Below are positions 26,892 through 37,070 of a DNA stretch of 64,000 nt, in pieces. Below the pieces are notes generated by a model. The model was not told the DNA's origin. It searched no databases and saw only the letters and a list, made by a program, of their open reading frames with translations. Position 1 is the first letter of the stretch. Each line of letters begins with the position of its first letter. Both the position numbers and the translations under genes were made by a program. The DNA is taken from contig NZ_CANLSU010000002.1 in the NCBI RefSeq assembly GCF_947493875.1, positions 434,001-498,000 of the forward strand, read 5' to 3'. This stretch comes from an uncultured Marinococcus sp. (lineage in GTDB: Bacteria; Bacillota; Bacilli; Bacillales; Marinococcaceae).

Positions 26892-27653
26892 ATGACTACT
26901 TCACATTATATTGCAGAAGGAGTGCTTGCAGCCCCTTTTATCCTTATCTGTCTCCTGTATCTTGCTGCGGCTTTTCGTGATACCGGGTGGCCGGTATACC
27001 GCGTTGGGCTGTTTACTGTCGGTACAGCGGCGGCAGTCGTTTCGGTGCTTGGCCCGCTTCCCCGGATGGCTCATGATTCATTTGTCATTCATATGACCGG
27101 ACATTTGCTGCTTGGTATGCTGGCTCCGCTTTGTCTGGTGCTTGCTGCTCCGATGACGCTTGCTCTTCGTGCTCTGCCTGTAGCGACAGCAAAACAAGTG
27201 GCTAAACTACTGCGGAGCCGTTTCATAGCCATAGTGTCCCATCCGGTTACGGCCGCAGTGTTAAACATCGGCGGCTTATGGCTTTTGTATACAACCGGGT
27301 TGTACGCGTGGATGCACGAATCCGCTCTCGTTTACATCGCTGTTCATATTCATATTTTCTTAGCAGGATACGTGTTTACAGCTTCTATTATTTATATAGA
27401 TCCGGCGCCGCACCGGTATTCTTTCCTGTTTCGGTCCGGAGTGCTTGTAACGGCACTTGCAGGACACGGCATTTTGTCCAAATATTTGTATGCCTCACCG
27501 CCGCCCGGAGTCGGGCAGGAAGCTGCCCAGGCCGGCTCAATGCTGATGTACTACGGAGGAGATGCGGTGGATGTTGCCATCATAGTGATTGTTTGCTGGC
27601 ACTGGTATAAAGCGGCCCGTCCAAGACAGGAAAAAACGCCGGTGGCTGAATAA
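26892..27653 (+). CDS. Cytochrome c oxidase assembly factor CtaG-like protein
   Basis: The 253-aa product has about seven transmembrane segments. Caa3_CtaG family blocks are HMTGHLLLGMLAPLCLVLAAP, LWLLYTTGLYAW, HIHIFLAGYVF and a C-terminal YYGGDAVDVAIIVIVCWHWY. CtaG supports copper insertion or assembly of caa3 oxidase in Bacillus. No oxidase subunits lie nearby, so this is a paralogue in a DUF2512-DUF2243-CtaG-Rieske operon and may serve another acceptor. The start is 4 bp after the previous stop. Confidence 0.88.
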   Translation: MTTSHYIAEGVLAAPFILICLLYLAAAFRDTGWPVYRVGLFTVGTAAAVVSVLGPLPRMAHDSFVIHMTGHLLLGMLAPLCLVLAAPMTLALRALPVATAKQVAKLLRSRFIAIVSHPVTAAVLNIGGLWLLYTTGLYAWMHESALVYIAVHIHIFLAGYVFTASIIYIDPAPHRYSFLFRSGVLVTALAGHGILSKYLYASPPPGVGQEAAQAGSMLMYYGGDAVDVAIIVIVCWHWYKAARPRQEKTPVAE

Positions 27654-27671
27654 CAATAAGGAGGAACTGCA

Positions 27672-29213
27672 ATGACTAACGATAAGCGCGTCCCTTTGTA
27701 TCCTAATTCTTTATGGCTTAAGGAAAGTAAACCGACACACATGCCTACGCACAGCGGAGAAGATACAGCTGAAGTTACTATTACAGGGGCTGGGGCCGCT
27801 GGCATCACAGCGGCTTATTATTTAGCGAAGGCCGGAACGAAGGTGGTGCTGCTCGAAGCGGGCAGGGTACTGGAAGGCACCACCGGGAATACAACGGCAA
27901 AAATATCCTCCCAGCACGGGATGGTATACGATGAACTGATTCAAAATCACGGCCGGGAGAAAACAAGCCAGTATTTTGAAGCGAACGAACAGGCGATCAG
28001 TGATATGCGCAAGCGGGTTGCTGAGCTCAGTATTGACTGTGAATGGGAAGAGCGGGACGCTTTTATTTACACGAAAAGCGAGCAGCAGAAAAAAGTGATG
28101 GAGCAGGAAGCAGAGGCGTACCGGTTATTAAATGTTAATGGCGGCGATGCTTTAAAGGAGCATGATCTTCCATACGCTGTCGAGCGGGCTCTTGTTATCC
28201 GTGACCAGGCTCAGTTTCAGCCGGTGCATTATTACCGGGCGCTTCTGGAAGAGGTGGTCCGCCTTGGCGGGCGTGTGTACGAAAATACACGTGCAGCGGA
28301 TGTGAATAAATCCAATGGTAAAGTAGTGGTAAACACAAATAATGACAGCACGATTACGAGTGACTACCTTTTGGTAGCAACTCATTTCCCTTTTAATGAC
28401 GGTATGGGAAAATACTACAGCCGGCTGCATGTGGAGCGTTCCTACATTATCGGGGCAAAAGTTCAGACGATGCCGAAGCATATGTACATTAGTGTGGATT
28501 CCCCGTCACGGTCGCTTCGCACAGCAAAGGATGAAAATGGGGAGGATCTGCTTTTAATCGGTGGGGAAGGTCATACCTCCGGTAAAAATGAAATGAATAC
28601 ATTCGAGCGGTACGAAGCACTGCGCGCCTTCGGAGAAGAGCATTTCGGCCTGCAGAAAGTGCCTTACCGCTGGTCGGCACAGGATATGATTACGCTGGAT
28701 AAAATGCCCTATGTGGGACCGATGACGTCCGGTGAAGAACAGATTTTTACCGCCACCGGCTTTATGAAGTGGGGCATCAGCAACAGTGAAGCGGCGGGGA
28801 AAATGCTCGCTGATTATGTACTCGGTAATGAAAATGTGTACAAGGAAGCCTTTGATCCGACGCGGTCCGAGCTGAAAAAGAAAAACATTCAATCCTTTGC
28901 GGCCGAAAACATGGACGTAGGAAAAGAAATGGTTAAAGGAAAATCCAACAGAGGCGATAAAGAAAAGAATCTGAAAAATGATGAAGGAGCTTTAATTAAT
29001 ACTGAAGACGGAAAGGCCGGGGCCTACCGGGACGAAACAGGAAGGCTGTATGTTGTCGACACCACCTGTACGCATATGGGCTGCGACCTGTCCTGGAACA
29101 ATGCAGAACGGAGCTGGGATTGTCCGTGCCATGGTTCAAGATTTTCCTACGATGGGGAGGTTATTGAAGGGCCGGCAGTAAAGCCGCTGAAGCGTAAAAC
29201 AGATCTTGAATAA
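27672..29213 (+). CDS. FAD-dependent oxidoreductase with C-terminal Rieske [2Fe-2S] domain (YhfW-like)
   Basis: The product has 513 aa. The Rossmann FAD motif GAGAAGITAAYYLAKAG with a downstream VLLEAG lies at about 37-62, and a DAO-type fold follows to about 400. The C-terminal Rieske motif is C-T-H-M-G-C, a 15-residue gap, then C-P-C-H-G-S at about 465-490. It is cytosolic, as no twin-arginine signal is seen. Electrons would pass between FAD substrate oxidation and an unknown partner. AAGGAGG precedes the ATG. It is the last gene of the operon and ends at a terminator shared with a chemoreceptor gene. Confidence 0.93.
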   Translation: MTNDKRVPLYPNSLWLKESKPTHMPTHSGEDTAEVTITGAGAAGITAAYYLAKAGTKVVLLEAGRVLEGTTGNTTAKISSQHGMVYDELIQNHGREKTSQYFEANEQAISDMRKRVAELSIDCEWEERDAFIYTKSEQQKKVMEQEAEAYRLLNVNGGDALKEHDLPYAVERALVIRDQAQFQPVHYYRALLEEVVRLGGRVYENTRAADVNKSNGKVVVNTNNDSTITSDYLLVATHFPFNDGMGKYYSRLHVERSYIIGAKVQTMPKHMYISVDSPSRSLRTAKDENGEDLLLIGGEGHTSGKNEMNTFERYEALRAFGEEHFGLQKVPYRWSAQDMITLDKMPYVGPMTSGEEQIFTATGFMKWGISNSEAAGKMLADYVLGNENVYKEAFDPTRSELKKKNIQSFAAENMDVGKEMVKGKSNRGDKEKNLKNDEGALINTEDGKAGAYRDETGRLYVVDTTCTHMGCDLSWNNAERSWDCPCHGSRFSYDGEVIEGPAVKPLKRKTDLE

Positions 29214-29214
29214 C

Positions 29215-29253
29215 AAAGAAGGCCGGGAGCAAAAACCTCCGGGCCTTCTTTTC
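29215..29253. terminator. Bidirectional terminator after the Rieske operon
   Basis: GAAGGCCGGGAG and CTCCGGGCCTTC arms around a short A-rich loop are followed by TTTT. It lies between convergent genes. Confidence 0.88.
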
Positions 29254-29256
29254 GTA

Positions 29257-30954
29257 TCACAGCTTAAATTTAGCCACTTCTGCGTTCAGCTGGCGGGCAA
29301 GGTCGTTAAGATTTTCTGAATTAGCGGAAACCTCCTCCATGGAGCTGCTCGTCTGCTGGACAGAAGCGGCAGTCTGCTCGACGCCGGCAGCCGATTCCTC
29401 GGAGACGGAAGCTATTTCTTCGATGGAAGCATTGATTTCCTGGCTGCTCGAAGAGATGGCCGCCAGATTTTGAGTAACGGCTTGAAGGTTTCCTGCCATC
29501 TCCTGAATAGCGGTATTAATGGTATTAAAGGTTTCTCCGGTAGTCTGAATCTGGGTAGTGCCGGTTTCGACCTCCTTATAGCCTGCCTGCAGGGATGCAG
29601 TGACGGAAGAAGATTCGTTCTGGATCCCTTCAACAATACTGGTGATATCAGTGATCGAAGCAGAAACCTGTTCGGCGAGCTTTCGCACTTCATCAGCAAC
29701 CACAGCAAAGCCGCGCCCCTGTTCACCGGCCCGGGCGGCTTCAATGGCTGCATTTAAAGCGAGCAGATTGGTTTGATTGGCAATATCATTAATGACAGAC
29801 ACTAATTTTGAAATTTCCTGGGACTGTTTATCAAGTCCCTCGACCTTTACAGCAGCATTTTTTACGATGGCATCGATTTTTTCCATTTGATGGACTGAAT
29901 TATCCATCAGCTCCCGGCCTTCGTTCGTAATGGACAAGATGTGGGTGGAGGCGCTGCGGACGTCTTCGCCCTTTGTATGAGCAACAGATACGTTTTCTGT
30001 AAAATCACTCATTAAAGAGGCAATGCTGCTCGCGCTTGTCGCCTGGGATTCCGCTCCGGAAGCAAGCTCCTCCATCGTAACAGCCACCTGCTGGGACCCT
30101 GCTTTCACCTCGTTGGCGGAGTGTGTCAGATGCTGACTCTGATCAGATACGTTTGTGGACATCGTTTTAATTTGTGTAAGCAGCCGGGCCATATTAACAT
30201 TCATTTGATTGGCAGCTTGTACGAGCTTCCCGGTTTCGTCGCGTGCCGTAGTCTGCATCGGCTCCTGGCTTAAATCCCCTTCTGCGATGGACTGCATCCG
30301 CTGCATAACCGCTCTGATCGGGGCAGAAATTGCACGTGCCATAAAAAAGGCAATGCCCATACCGGCGAGAATAACCAGGACGGAAATAATAGTACCAGTA
30401 GCCATCAGGTTTCTGCCGCTTTCAAGTACATTTTCCCCCGCCGACGTGATCAATTCTTCTCTTTCTGTAGCTAAATCTTCAAACCCGGACATAATTTCCC
30501 GTGCTAACGGTTTGGCTTCTGTATTTAAAATCTGTTTAGCTTCTTCTTCATTGCCAGCTTCATAGGCTGGAAAAACTTCTGTTGTAATAATCTGCTCCCA
30601 TGCAACGCTCTGTTCTATTAATCCGCCTAATTCATCAGAACCAAAATCGGCCAGAGTTTTCTCTTCCAGCGCAGCGCTTTCCTCTGTATATTCCATGAAG
30701 CTGCTTTTGAATTCCTCCTCCCCGAATAAAACATATCCACGGGATAAAGCAACGCGCTGAGCCATATTAAAAGCAAGCTTTTCATCAGCGATCAACAACG
30801 GCAGCTGTTCCTCAACGATATTTTCTGTTTCGGCATTTGCCTTACTGTTAGCATAAAAATTATAGACGCCGAGTGCTGTTACAAGCGCAATAACTGCTAA
30901 AAATCCGGTTAAAATCTTTGCGCGCAGACTTTTAAAATTAAACCATTCCTTCAT
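29257..30954 (-). CDS. Methyl-accepting chemotaxis protein
   Basis: The 565-aa product has TM1 ([21 protein letters not shown]), an extracellular helical sensor of about 150 residues (4HB_MCP type, acidic), TM2 near 190-210, a HAMP domain ([21 protein letters not shown]) and the signalling domain with the conserved hairpin tip [41 protein letters not shown]. Ligand is unknown. GAGGAG lies 8 nt before ATG 30954; GTG 30963 overlaps that site. It is monocistronic and unlinked to che or flagellar genes here. Confidence 0.95.
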   Translation of the reverse strand: MKEWFNFKSLRAKILTGFLAVIALVTALGVYNFYANSKANAETENIVEEQLPLLIADEKLAFNMAQRVALSRGYVLFGEEEFKSSFMEYTEESAALEEKTLADFGSDELGGLIEQSVAWEQIITTEVFPAYEAGNEEEAKQILNTEAKPLAREIMSGFEDLATEREELITSAGENVLESGRNLMATGTIISVLVILAGMGIAFFMARAISAPIRAVMQRMQSIAEGDLSQEPMQTTARDETGKLVQAANQMNVNMARLLTQIKTMSTNVSDQSQHLTHSANEVKAGSQQVAVTMEELASGAESQATSASSIASLMSDFTENVSVAHTKGEDVRSASTHILSITNEGRELMDNSVHQMEKIDAIVKNAAVKVEGLDKQSQEISKLVSVINDIANQTNLLALNAAIEAARAGEQGRGFAVVADEVRKLAEQVSASITDITSIVEGIQNESSSVTASLQAGYKEVETGTTQIQTTGETFNTINTAIQEMAGNLQAVTQNLAAISSSSQEINASIEEIASVSEESAAGVEQTAASVQQTSSSMEEVSANSENLNDLARQLNAEVAKFKL

Positions 30955-31193
30955 ACCATACACTCCTCTAAATAAAGTAGTAATACTTTCCCAATGGGAA
31001 ACGAATGCGCCTGTTGCTTTTTTATTTCTGCTTTTGGTGAGGGCCAGGGAATGGAAATAATAAGCAGATCAAAAAGAATTAACTCTACAGACATTTATCG
31101 ATATAAACTAGGTTGAAAAGTATAGGTCATTGTTACTTTAAAATTGAAGAAATAGTGGTGGGGATTTTTCGCCGGAGCAATGGCTTGCGGTGT

Positions 31194-32027
31194 TTATTCA
31201 CTTAATGGGCGTAGATTTCTGCGTTTTTGACGTTTGGTTTTATACATTGCCTGATCGGCTTTATGCAGTACGGAAATAAAGTCCTCCTGCTGGTTTAGGG
31301 ATTCATATGTTCCAATGCTGACGGAAATCGTAAAAGTGTTTTCTCCATCTGTATAAGGAACTCTGAGCTGTTGGTCTATACGGCTTTGAGTCGTCTGCCT
31401 GCTTATTTCGCTTTTTGTTCCGGTTCGTTCCATGATCACAAACTCATCTCCGCCTAAACGATAAAGGTGCTGTTCCGGAGTGCAGGCGCTGCTAATCCTG
31501 TCAGCAGTAAATTGAAGCACACGGTCACCGGTGACGTGTCCGTAATTGTCGTTAATGATTTTGAATTGATCCACATCGATAAAATAGAAAAGGTAAGGAT
31601 GACCAGTCCCAGTGGTGTCCTGAAAAAATTGCTGCAGGGCAGCCCGGTTGGGCAGCTTCGTTAAATCGTCGCGGCCAACCATTTGTTTGGTTGTTTCGAG
31701 GTGGGCGATGGTACGGTTCAAATCGGCATTTAAACGGCCGATCATTCCGGTGCTTTGAAATGAAGCGCGGGCGCTTAGATCTCCGTTACGAACCGACGTT
31801 AATACAGCCTGGAAGTGAAGGATGCACCTGCGGACAAAGCTGAAGAAAAGAAAGTAATTCAGGATGCCGAGCGCGATTCCGGCTGTAATCGAGGCAGTAT
31901 AAAATACGCGCAAAAATGAAGCAGGTAGGGGGATAACTGCAGGCATGGCCACAGCGAAACCGATTCCTATGAAAATACCAAGGAACATATATAAAGCAAA
32001 CATCACAAACAAATAATTTATTTTCAT
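31194..32027 (-). CDS. GGDEF-domain diguanylate cyclase, membrane bound
   Basis: The product has about 277 aa: two N-terminal transmembrane helices, a HAMP-like linker (VRNGDLSARASF), then a GGDEF domain (about 120-275) with intact catalytic R-L-G-G-D-E-F and the substrate strand FYFIDVDQFKIINDNYGH. It is predicted to make cyclic di-GMP. No RxxD inhibitory site is visible five residues before GGDEF. AAGGGTG precedes ATG 32027. No EAL partner lies in the window. Confidence 0.92.
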   Translation of the reverse strand: MKINYLFVMFALYMFLGIFIGIGFAVAMPAVIPLPASFLRVFYTASITAGIALGILNYFLFFSFVRRCILHFQAVLTSVRNGDLSARASFQSTGMIGRLNADLNRTIAHLETTKQMVGRDDLTKLPNRAALQQFFQDTTGTGHPYLFYFIDVDQFKIINDNYGHVTGDRVLQFTADRISSACTPEQHLYRLGGDEFVIMERTGTKSEISRQTTQSRIDQQLRVPYTDGENTFTISVSIGTYESLNQQEDFISVLHKADQAMYKTKRQKRRNLRPLSE

Positions 32028-32268
32028 AAGAAACACCCTTCCCCCGGAAAAGCTGACTCGTTCATAATAGTTTAAATTATGGAGCAGTATTTGTTATATA
32101 TATCGTCACAATCCTAAAAAATCGTATACCTAAAGCGAAAATCACTCATATAGACATTTTTTCAGAGGGTCAGGCTTTTCATAAAATCTTTCGAAATTTT
32201 GTTTATGTTCTTCCCTAAAAAGGGAATTGGGTAAGAAGAATTTCCCAAACTGGTGAGGAGGTATCCCA

Positions 32269-33318
32269 ATGGCTTCAACAAAGGAAATATTAGGTCAGGA
32301 TGCGGATTACTTATTAAATCATGAAAGCAAAACGGTACCGAAAGAAAATCTCTATGTGCCGGGACCAGATTTTGTCGACCGGGTGTACAAATCGACGGAC
32401 CGTTCTCCGGTAGTTCTGCGTAACCTGCAGAGCTTGTTTGATCACGGTCAGCTTGGCGGTACGGGCTATTTATCCATTTTGCCGGTGGACCAGGGCATTG
32501 AACACTCAGCAGGTGCTTCGTTTGCGCCGAACCCGATGTATTTCGATCCGGAAAATATCGTGAAGCTTGCAATGGAAAGTAACTGTAACGCGGTGGCTTC
32601 CACAGTGGGGGCACTCGGCTCAATCGCAAGAGATTATGCGCACAAAATCCCTTTCATTGCTAAAATTAACCACAATGAACTGTTAACGTACCCGGAAACG
32701 CACGACCAGATTATGTTCGGTTCTGTTGACCAGGCCTACAATATGGGCGCCGTAGCAGTTGGGGCTACGATTTATTTTGGTTCAGAACAGAGTGACCGGC
32801 AGATTCAGGAAGTAACGAAAGCCTTTGAACGGGCTCATCAGCTCGGCCTTGGCACGATTCTCTGGGCCTATCTGCGTAATCCGGGCTTTAAGAAAGACGG
32901 CACGGATTATCACACTGCCTCTGACTTAACGAGTCAGGCGATTCATCTATCAGCAAGTCTGCAGGCAGATATTGTGAAACAGAAAATGCCGACCAACAAC
33001 GGTGGCTATACAGCTGTGGGCTACGGTAAAACGCATGATAAAGTATATTCAGAGCTTACAAGTGACCACCCAATTGACCTGACCCGTTATCAGGTAATGA
33101 ACTCGTTTATGGGGCGGGCCGGCTTAATCAACTCCGGCGGCGGTTCTGCAGAATCGGATTTAGAGGATGCTGTGAAAACAGCGGTAATTAACAAGCGTGC
33201 CGGTGGTATGGGACTGATTATGGGGCGCAAGGCGTTCCAGCGTCCGATGAATGACGGTATAGAGATTATCCGCTCTGTTCAAAGCGTGTACGCGGACGAG
33301 TCGATTACTTTGGCATAG
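32269..33318 (+). CDS. Fructose-bisphosphate aldolase class I (DhnA/FbaB type)
   Basis: The 349-aa Schiff-base aldolase of the DhnA family has [14 protein letters not shown] near 70, [25 protein letters not shown] and a C-terminal phosphate site ([14 protein letters not shown], then [15 protein letters not shown]). Bacillus glycolysis uses class II FbaA, so this is a second aldolase, perhaps gluconeogenic or stress related. GAGGAGG precedes the ATG. GTTTAT-N15-GGGAAT at about 32199-32225 resembles a sigma-B promoter with a long spacer. A weak GGGG/CCTCC hairpin with TTTTT follows. Confidence 0.9.
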   Translation: MASTKEILGQDADYLLNHESKTVPKENLYVPGPDFVDRVYKSTDRSPVVLRNLQSLFDHGQLGGTGYLSILPVDQGIEHSAGASFAPNPMYFDPENIVKLAMESNCNAVASTVGALGSIARDYAHKIPFIAKINHNELLTYPETHDQIMFGSVDQAYNMGAVAVGATIYFGSEQSDRQIQEVTKAFERAHQLGLGTILWAYLRNPGFKKDGTDYHTASDLTSQAIHLSASLQADIVKQKMPTNNGGYTAVGYGKTHDKVYSELTSDHPIDLTRYQVMNSFMGRAGLINSGGGSAESDLEDAVKTAVINKRAGGMGLIMGRKAFQRPMNDGIEIIRSVQSVYADESITLA

Positions 33319-33330
33319 TTGGAAATAGAA

Positions 33331-33357
33331 AAAAGGGGGGGTCCCTCCTTTTTGTCT
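33331..33357 (+). terminator. Weak terminator after class I aldolase
   Basis: AAAAAAGGGGGGG-TCC-CTCCTTTTT can fold a short G/C stem extended by A-T pairs, then GT. Confidence 0.5.
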
Positions 33358-33426
33358 AATATATTCAGAAAATTTAAATAATGTCTGCTGTGTCTTTGGC
33401 TATGTTTTTAAACAGGAGGATTTTAT

Positions 33427-34611
33427 ATGCCGAAAAAACTGTTTGAAGTAGACCTGAACAAAACAATGGACCAACAGACAACGCCGGGGCATAACAGGTG
33501 GCACCCGGACATCCCTGCCGCTTTTTCCGTAGAGCCTGGGGAAACGTTCCGGATGGAATGCCTGGATTGGACCGACGGCCAGATCAGCAACAATGACGAC
33601 CCTTCGGACATAAAGCATGTGAACCTGGACCGTGTGCACGTACTAAGCGGGCCGGTACACGTGAACGGAGTGGAGGCGGGAGACCTGCTCGTTGTCGATA
33701 TTTTGGATATTGGCACGTTTCACTCGCATGAATGGGGGTTTAACGGGATTTTCGCCAAAGAAAACGGCGGGAGCTTTTTAGTGGATCATTATCCGGAAGC
33801 GGCCAAGTCCATTTGGGATTTTGAAGGTATTTATGCGACTTCAAGACATGTACCGAACGTGAAGTTTGCAGGCATTATCCATCCGGGGCTGATAGGCGTC
33901 GCTCCCTCACAGGATATGCTGAATGAATGGAACCGCAGGGAGAAGGAGCTGGTGGATACGAATCCCGACCGGGTCCCGCCGCTTGCAAATCTTCCGACGA
34001 AGGATTCGGTCGTGCTTGGAGAACTCAAAGGAGAAGAGTTCGAACGGGTGGCAGCCGAAGGAGCAAGAACGGTCCCACCCCGGGAGAACGGAGGCAACTG
34101 CGATATTAAAAACCTTTCGAAAGGATCAAGGGTATACTTTCCGGTGTTTGTAGATGGAGCGAAGCTTTCTGTAGGAGATCTTCATTTCTCGCAGGGGGAC
34201 GGGGAAATTACGTTCTGCGGCGGGATTGAAATGCCCGGATGGATTGATCTGAAGGTGCACGTGATAAAAAACGGCATGGAAAAGCACCGTATTAAACGTA
34301 ACCCTGTCTTTAAGCCGGGACCGGTCATGCCACATTATAATGAATTTCTTGTTTTTGAAGGCGTGTCGGTGAATGAGTTTTCCGGCGCCCAGACCTATCT
34401 GGATGCTAACGTCGCGTACAGGAATGCGTGCCTGAACGCGATTGATTTTCTGAAAACACTCGGTTATACAGGGGAGCAGGCCTATATGCTCCTGGGTACT
34501 GCACCGGTGCAGGGCACTGTAGCAGGCGTAGTGGATATCCCGAATGCGTGCTGCACGCTCGCGCTGCCTAAAGATATATTTTACAAAAATATTTTGCCGG
34601 AGCTTGATTAG
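33427..34611 (+). CDS. fmdA: Formamidase (FmdA/AmdA family)
   Basis: The product has 394 aa. It matches acetamidase/formamidase of the FmdA type, which hydrolyses formamide (or short amides) to ammonia and formate. Features are GHNRWHPDIPAAFSVEPGE, VHVNGVEAGDLLVVDILDIG, FAGIIHPGLIGVAPS, NGGNCDIKNLSKGSRVYFPVFV and SVGDLHFSQGDGEI. AGGAGGATTTTAT precedes the ATG. It is followed after 1 bp by an FmdB-type zinc ribbon gene, the classic fmdAB pair. Confidence 0.93.
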   Translation: MPKKLFEVDLNKTMDQQTTPGHNRWHPDIPAAFSVEPGETFRMECLDWTDGQISNNDDPSDIKHVNLDRVHVLSGPVHVNGVEAGDLLVVDILDIGTFHSHEWGFNGIFAKENGGSFLVDHYPEAAKSIWDFEGIYATSRHVPNVKFAGIIHPGLIGVAPSQDMLNEWNRREKELVDTNPDRVPPLANLPTKDSVVLGELKGEEFERVAAEGARTVPPRENGGNCDIKNLSKGSRVYFPVFVDGAKLSVGDLHFSQGDGEITFCGGIEMPGWIDLKVHVIKNGMEKHRIKRNPVFKPGPVMPHYNEFLVFEGVSVNEFSGAQTYLDANVAYRNACLNAIDFLKTLGYTGEQAYMLLGTAPVQGTVAGVVDIPNACCTLALPKDIFYKNILPELD

Positions 34612-34612
34612 C

Positions 34613-34882
34613 ATGGCTCAGTTTACTTTTAAATGCCGGACATGCGGCACGTTTGAATGCTGGATAGTAACAAAAGGAGCCCGTATCAATGAAGCGCCGT
34701 GCCCTTTATGCGGAGAACCAGCCGGGAGAGTCTTTCAGCCGGTGCACCTTTCAAAAATGAACGCGAAAGTAAAATCTAGAATTGAAAACGGCATGCAGCC
34801 AAAAACAGTAGAGCGAAAAGATCTGCCCGCACAACAAAGACAACTGCCGCGGGCTCCCCGCCCGTGGCAGGCAGGACACTAA
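34613..34882 (+). CDS. FmdB-type zinc-ribbon protein
   Basis: The 89-aa product has a zinc ribbon made of C-R-T-C-G near residue 8 and C-P-L-C-G near 30, then a basic, Pro/Gln-rich tail. FmdB-family proteins accompany formamidase genes and were proposed as regulators. The true role is uncertain. ATG 34613 lies 1 bp after the fmdA stop, so coupling is likely. Confidence 0.85.
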   Translation: MAQFTFKCRTCGTFECWIVTKGARINEAPCPLCGEPAGRVFQPVHLSKMNAKVKSRIENGMQPKTVERKDLPAQQRQLPRAPRPWQAGH

Positions 34883-34883
34883 A

Positions 34884-34914
34884 GAAGGAGACCCGGTTTA
34901 TTCGGGTCTCCTTT
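34884..34914. terminator. Terminator after the fmdAB pair
   Basis: AAGGAGACCCG and CGGGTCTCCTT arms around GTTTATT. The T-tract is interrupted (TTAACTATTTTT). Also near the 3' end of the converging small ORF. Confidence 0.75.
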
Positions 34915-34916
34915 AA

Positions 34917-35078
34917 CTATTTTTGATCCGTATCTTTGCCTTTTCCGACTACGCCAATAATCGCTATAGCGGTCAGCATCACACCATACACAATAGATGA
35001 AGAAAGAAGAGGTCTTTTGGTGATGGTTAAAAATAGACGGTGGGACTTGTCAGCTTCGCTCCCAGGGTGTTCGTTCAT
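34917..35078 (-). CDS. 53-aa single-span membrane protein, unknown
   Basis: ATG 35078 follows GGAGG (11-nt spacer). The frame encodes a charged N-terminus, one hydrophobic helix (SSIVYGVMLTAIAIIGVVG) and a short KGKDTDQK tail. It converges on fmdB and uses the same terminator region. I do not recognise it. The support is the ribosome site plus a clean amphipathic/helix pattern. Confidence 0.55.
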   Translation of the reverse strand: MNEHPGSEADKSHRLFLTITKRPLLSSSIVYGVMLTAIAIIGVVGKGKDTDQK

Positions 35079-35184
35079 GTATATCTCAGCCTCCTTCAGG
35101 GTATTTGAATAATTTTACCCGTGAAGGGTACGGTTCAATCGCAGCCAGATGAAAGTGGGGAAGAGCTGTTGAAAACGGAGCTCC

Positions 35185-36087
35185 TTAAACTTCCTTCTTC
35201 GTGTAATCGATACCGTAATGAGAAAAGAACAATTGATTGTCCCTTTGGTACTTTGCCTGAAGCACCTGCTGCAGAGATTCGGGGAGAGAATATTTTTTGT
35301 GGTGAAGCATAAAGCTCGTCCGGCTCTGCAGCATTTTCCGGGAGATGGGGCGTCCTCTTTTTGTTGGCACAGGGGCTTCTGGGTTAAACGGGGTTTTCAG
35401 GAAATAGTTCATCTTTCTGGCGGCCTTCACCTGCATCGTGCCATAGCTCCGGTTTACTTTTGTGTTGCTGTAGGAAGGAGCTTCTTTAATGCCCATATAC
35501 TGGAGCAATGCTGTGATTTCCTCCATTTCATTTTCCCGGAACTGCTCGTACTGCATAAGATAATAGTTGTTTTTGCCAAACAGCTGCGTAATGCGCTCCA
35601 AGTAGCTGAAATAATAGTACCCATTTAGTACTCCGACCTGCTCCCACTCTTCAAACACGGCAGCGGCTTTCTTGTACCCGCCCTGGTGAACATACTGCAC
35701 GTAAAGGGAAGTGAGAAGATCAAGCTGCCGCCGTACTCCAACAATAATATGCACGTCATAGCTTTCCTCGGGGAATATGCGGCGGAGATCCTTTAAAATA
35801 GAGTGGTTGTCCTTAACCTTTTTTTTCGTGGACATTGGATTTCCGGAGAGGCCTTCGTATGAAATAAGGAGTGGTTTTCCCGCCTCCATCATCGATTCAA
35901 AACCGCTGCGTAAATCAGTAATAGCTTTATCAGATAATTTTTTATGGCGTATTTTATACAGTGACGGCTGAATATGCCCCCGTGAAAGATATGTAATTTG
36001 ATTTGTTAATTTCGGGTAAATACTTTTTTGCAGAAAAGTGGTGGCGGTTTTATGGTACCCCACATGGATATAAATAGTTTTGCGCAT
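35185..36087 (-). CDS. Sulfotransferase-family protein
   Basis: The 300-aa product starts with IYIHVGYHKTATTFLQK; the G-x-x-K-T-A-T-T loop (residues 9-16) is the 5'-phosphosulfate (PAPS) site. A second conserved block, VHIIVGVRRQLDLLTSLYVQY (about 113-133), holds the 3'-phosphate Arg/Ser. Basic C-terminus. It is likely cytosolic and the acceptor is unknown. AGGGGGCTC precedes the ATG. It lies 165 bp after uppP on the same strand. Such genes are often exchanged with surface polysaccharide loci. Confidence 0.85.
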   Translation of the reverse strand: MRKTIYIHVGYHKTATTFLQKSIYPKLTNQITYLSRGHIQPSLYKIRHKKLSDKAITDLRSGFESMMEAGKPLLISYEGLSGNPMSTKKKVKDNHSILKDLRRIFPEESYDVHIIVGVRRQLDLLTSLYVQYVHQGGYKKAAAVFEEWEQVGVLNGYYYFSYLERITQLFGKNNYYLMQYEQFRENEMEEITALLQYMGIKEAPSYSNTKVNRSYGTMQVKAARKMNYFLKTPFNPEAPVPTKRGRPISRKMLQSRTSFMLHHKKYSLPESLQQVLQAKYQRDNQLFFSHYGIDYTKKEV

Positions 36088-36251
36088 TGCCTGAGCCCCC
36101 TATGGAATGAATGCTTCCATCATATCGAAATCCACAGGAGCAATCAAAGTAAAAGCTGATTTTATGAATAACTCTTTTATTTTTGAATTAATGCTCGACC
36201 TATGTGAGTATCCACTTCCGTCATATTGAAAGCAACCTTTTATAATTGTTA

Positions 36252-37070
36252 TTAAAAATAAATAACATAGACGACCCCGGCCAATACAATACGGTATAAA
36301 GCAAACGGAATCAGACGGATTTTGTTGATAAGCTTCAGGAAAAAGGTGATCGATACAAGAGCGAACAAAAAGGCACTTACAAAGCCGACAGCAAAAAAGG
36401 GAAGCATGCCGGCAGTGAAATACTCCCATTTGCTTACAAGGGAAACGGCGCTTGCTCCAAGCATAATCGGAACAGCCATAATGAATGTGAAGTCTGCCGC
36501 TGCCCGGTGGCTGAGACCGAGCAGAACCCCGCCGGAAATAGTGGATCCGGAACGAGAGAATCCGGGCCACAGCGACAAGCATTGAATGAAGCCAATCAAA
36601 ATAGCCTTTTTATATGTAATCAGGTCCACGCTTTGGATGGCGTTTTTTGGCTGGAACAGGTCAGCAGCAATCATCAGCAGGGCGCCAATGACCAGGCCTA
36701 TCAGGACGGTTTGTGCAGAGAAAAGATGTTCATCAATAAAGTCTTCAAACAAAAGACCGAGAATGCCGGCGGGCAGGAGGCCGACAATGATATGACTTAA
36801 ACGTAGTTTTCTGTCTGAGACCTCTGTTTTTCCAGAAAATCCAAGCAGGTCCCGGAAGCGCTGGCGAAAAACGACAATAACTGCCAGAATCGACCCAAGC
36901 TGAATGACTACTTTAAATGTATTGGCCACCTCGGTGCCTAAAAATTCGTGAGAACGGAGCCAAATGTCGTCGACAATAATCATATGACCAGTCGAAGACA
37001 CAGGGGCAAACTCGGTGAGCCCCTCGACAATACCAAGCAGCAGCGCCACAAACAGTTCCCACATACTCAT
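36252..37070 (-). CDS. uppP: Undecaprenyl-diphosphatase
   Basis: The membrane enzyme recycles the lipid carrier for cell wall synthesis and gives bacitracin tolerance. The 272-aa product has about eight helices and both family motifs: LLGIVEGLTEFAPVSSTGH near the N-terminus and SLWPGFSRSGSTISGG near 165. It is monocistronic or leads into the sulfotransferase gene. Confidence 0.96.
   Translation of the reverse strand: MSMWELFVALLLGIVEGLTEFAPVSSTGHMIIVDDIWLRSHEFLGTEVANTFKVVIQLGSILAVIVVFRQRFRDLLGFSGKTEVSDRKLRLSHIIVGLLPAGILGLLFEDFIDEHLFSAQTVLIGLVIGALLMIAADLFQPKNAIQSVDLITYKKAILIGFIQCLSLWPGFSRSGSTISGGVLLGLSHRAAADFTFIMAVPIMLGASAVSLVSKWEYFTAGMLPFFAVGFVSAFLFALVSITFFLKLINKIRLIPFALYRIVLAGVVYVIYF

Noticed and set aside
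35121-35628. Plus-strand frames opposite the sulfotransferase
   Set aside because: They are antisense shadows with low-quality sequence and no ribosome site.
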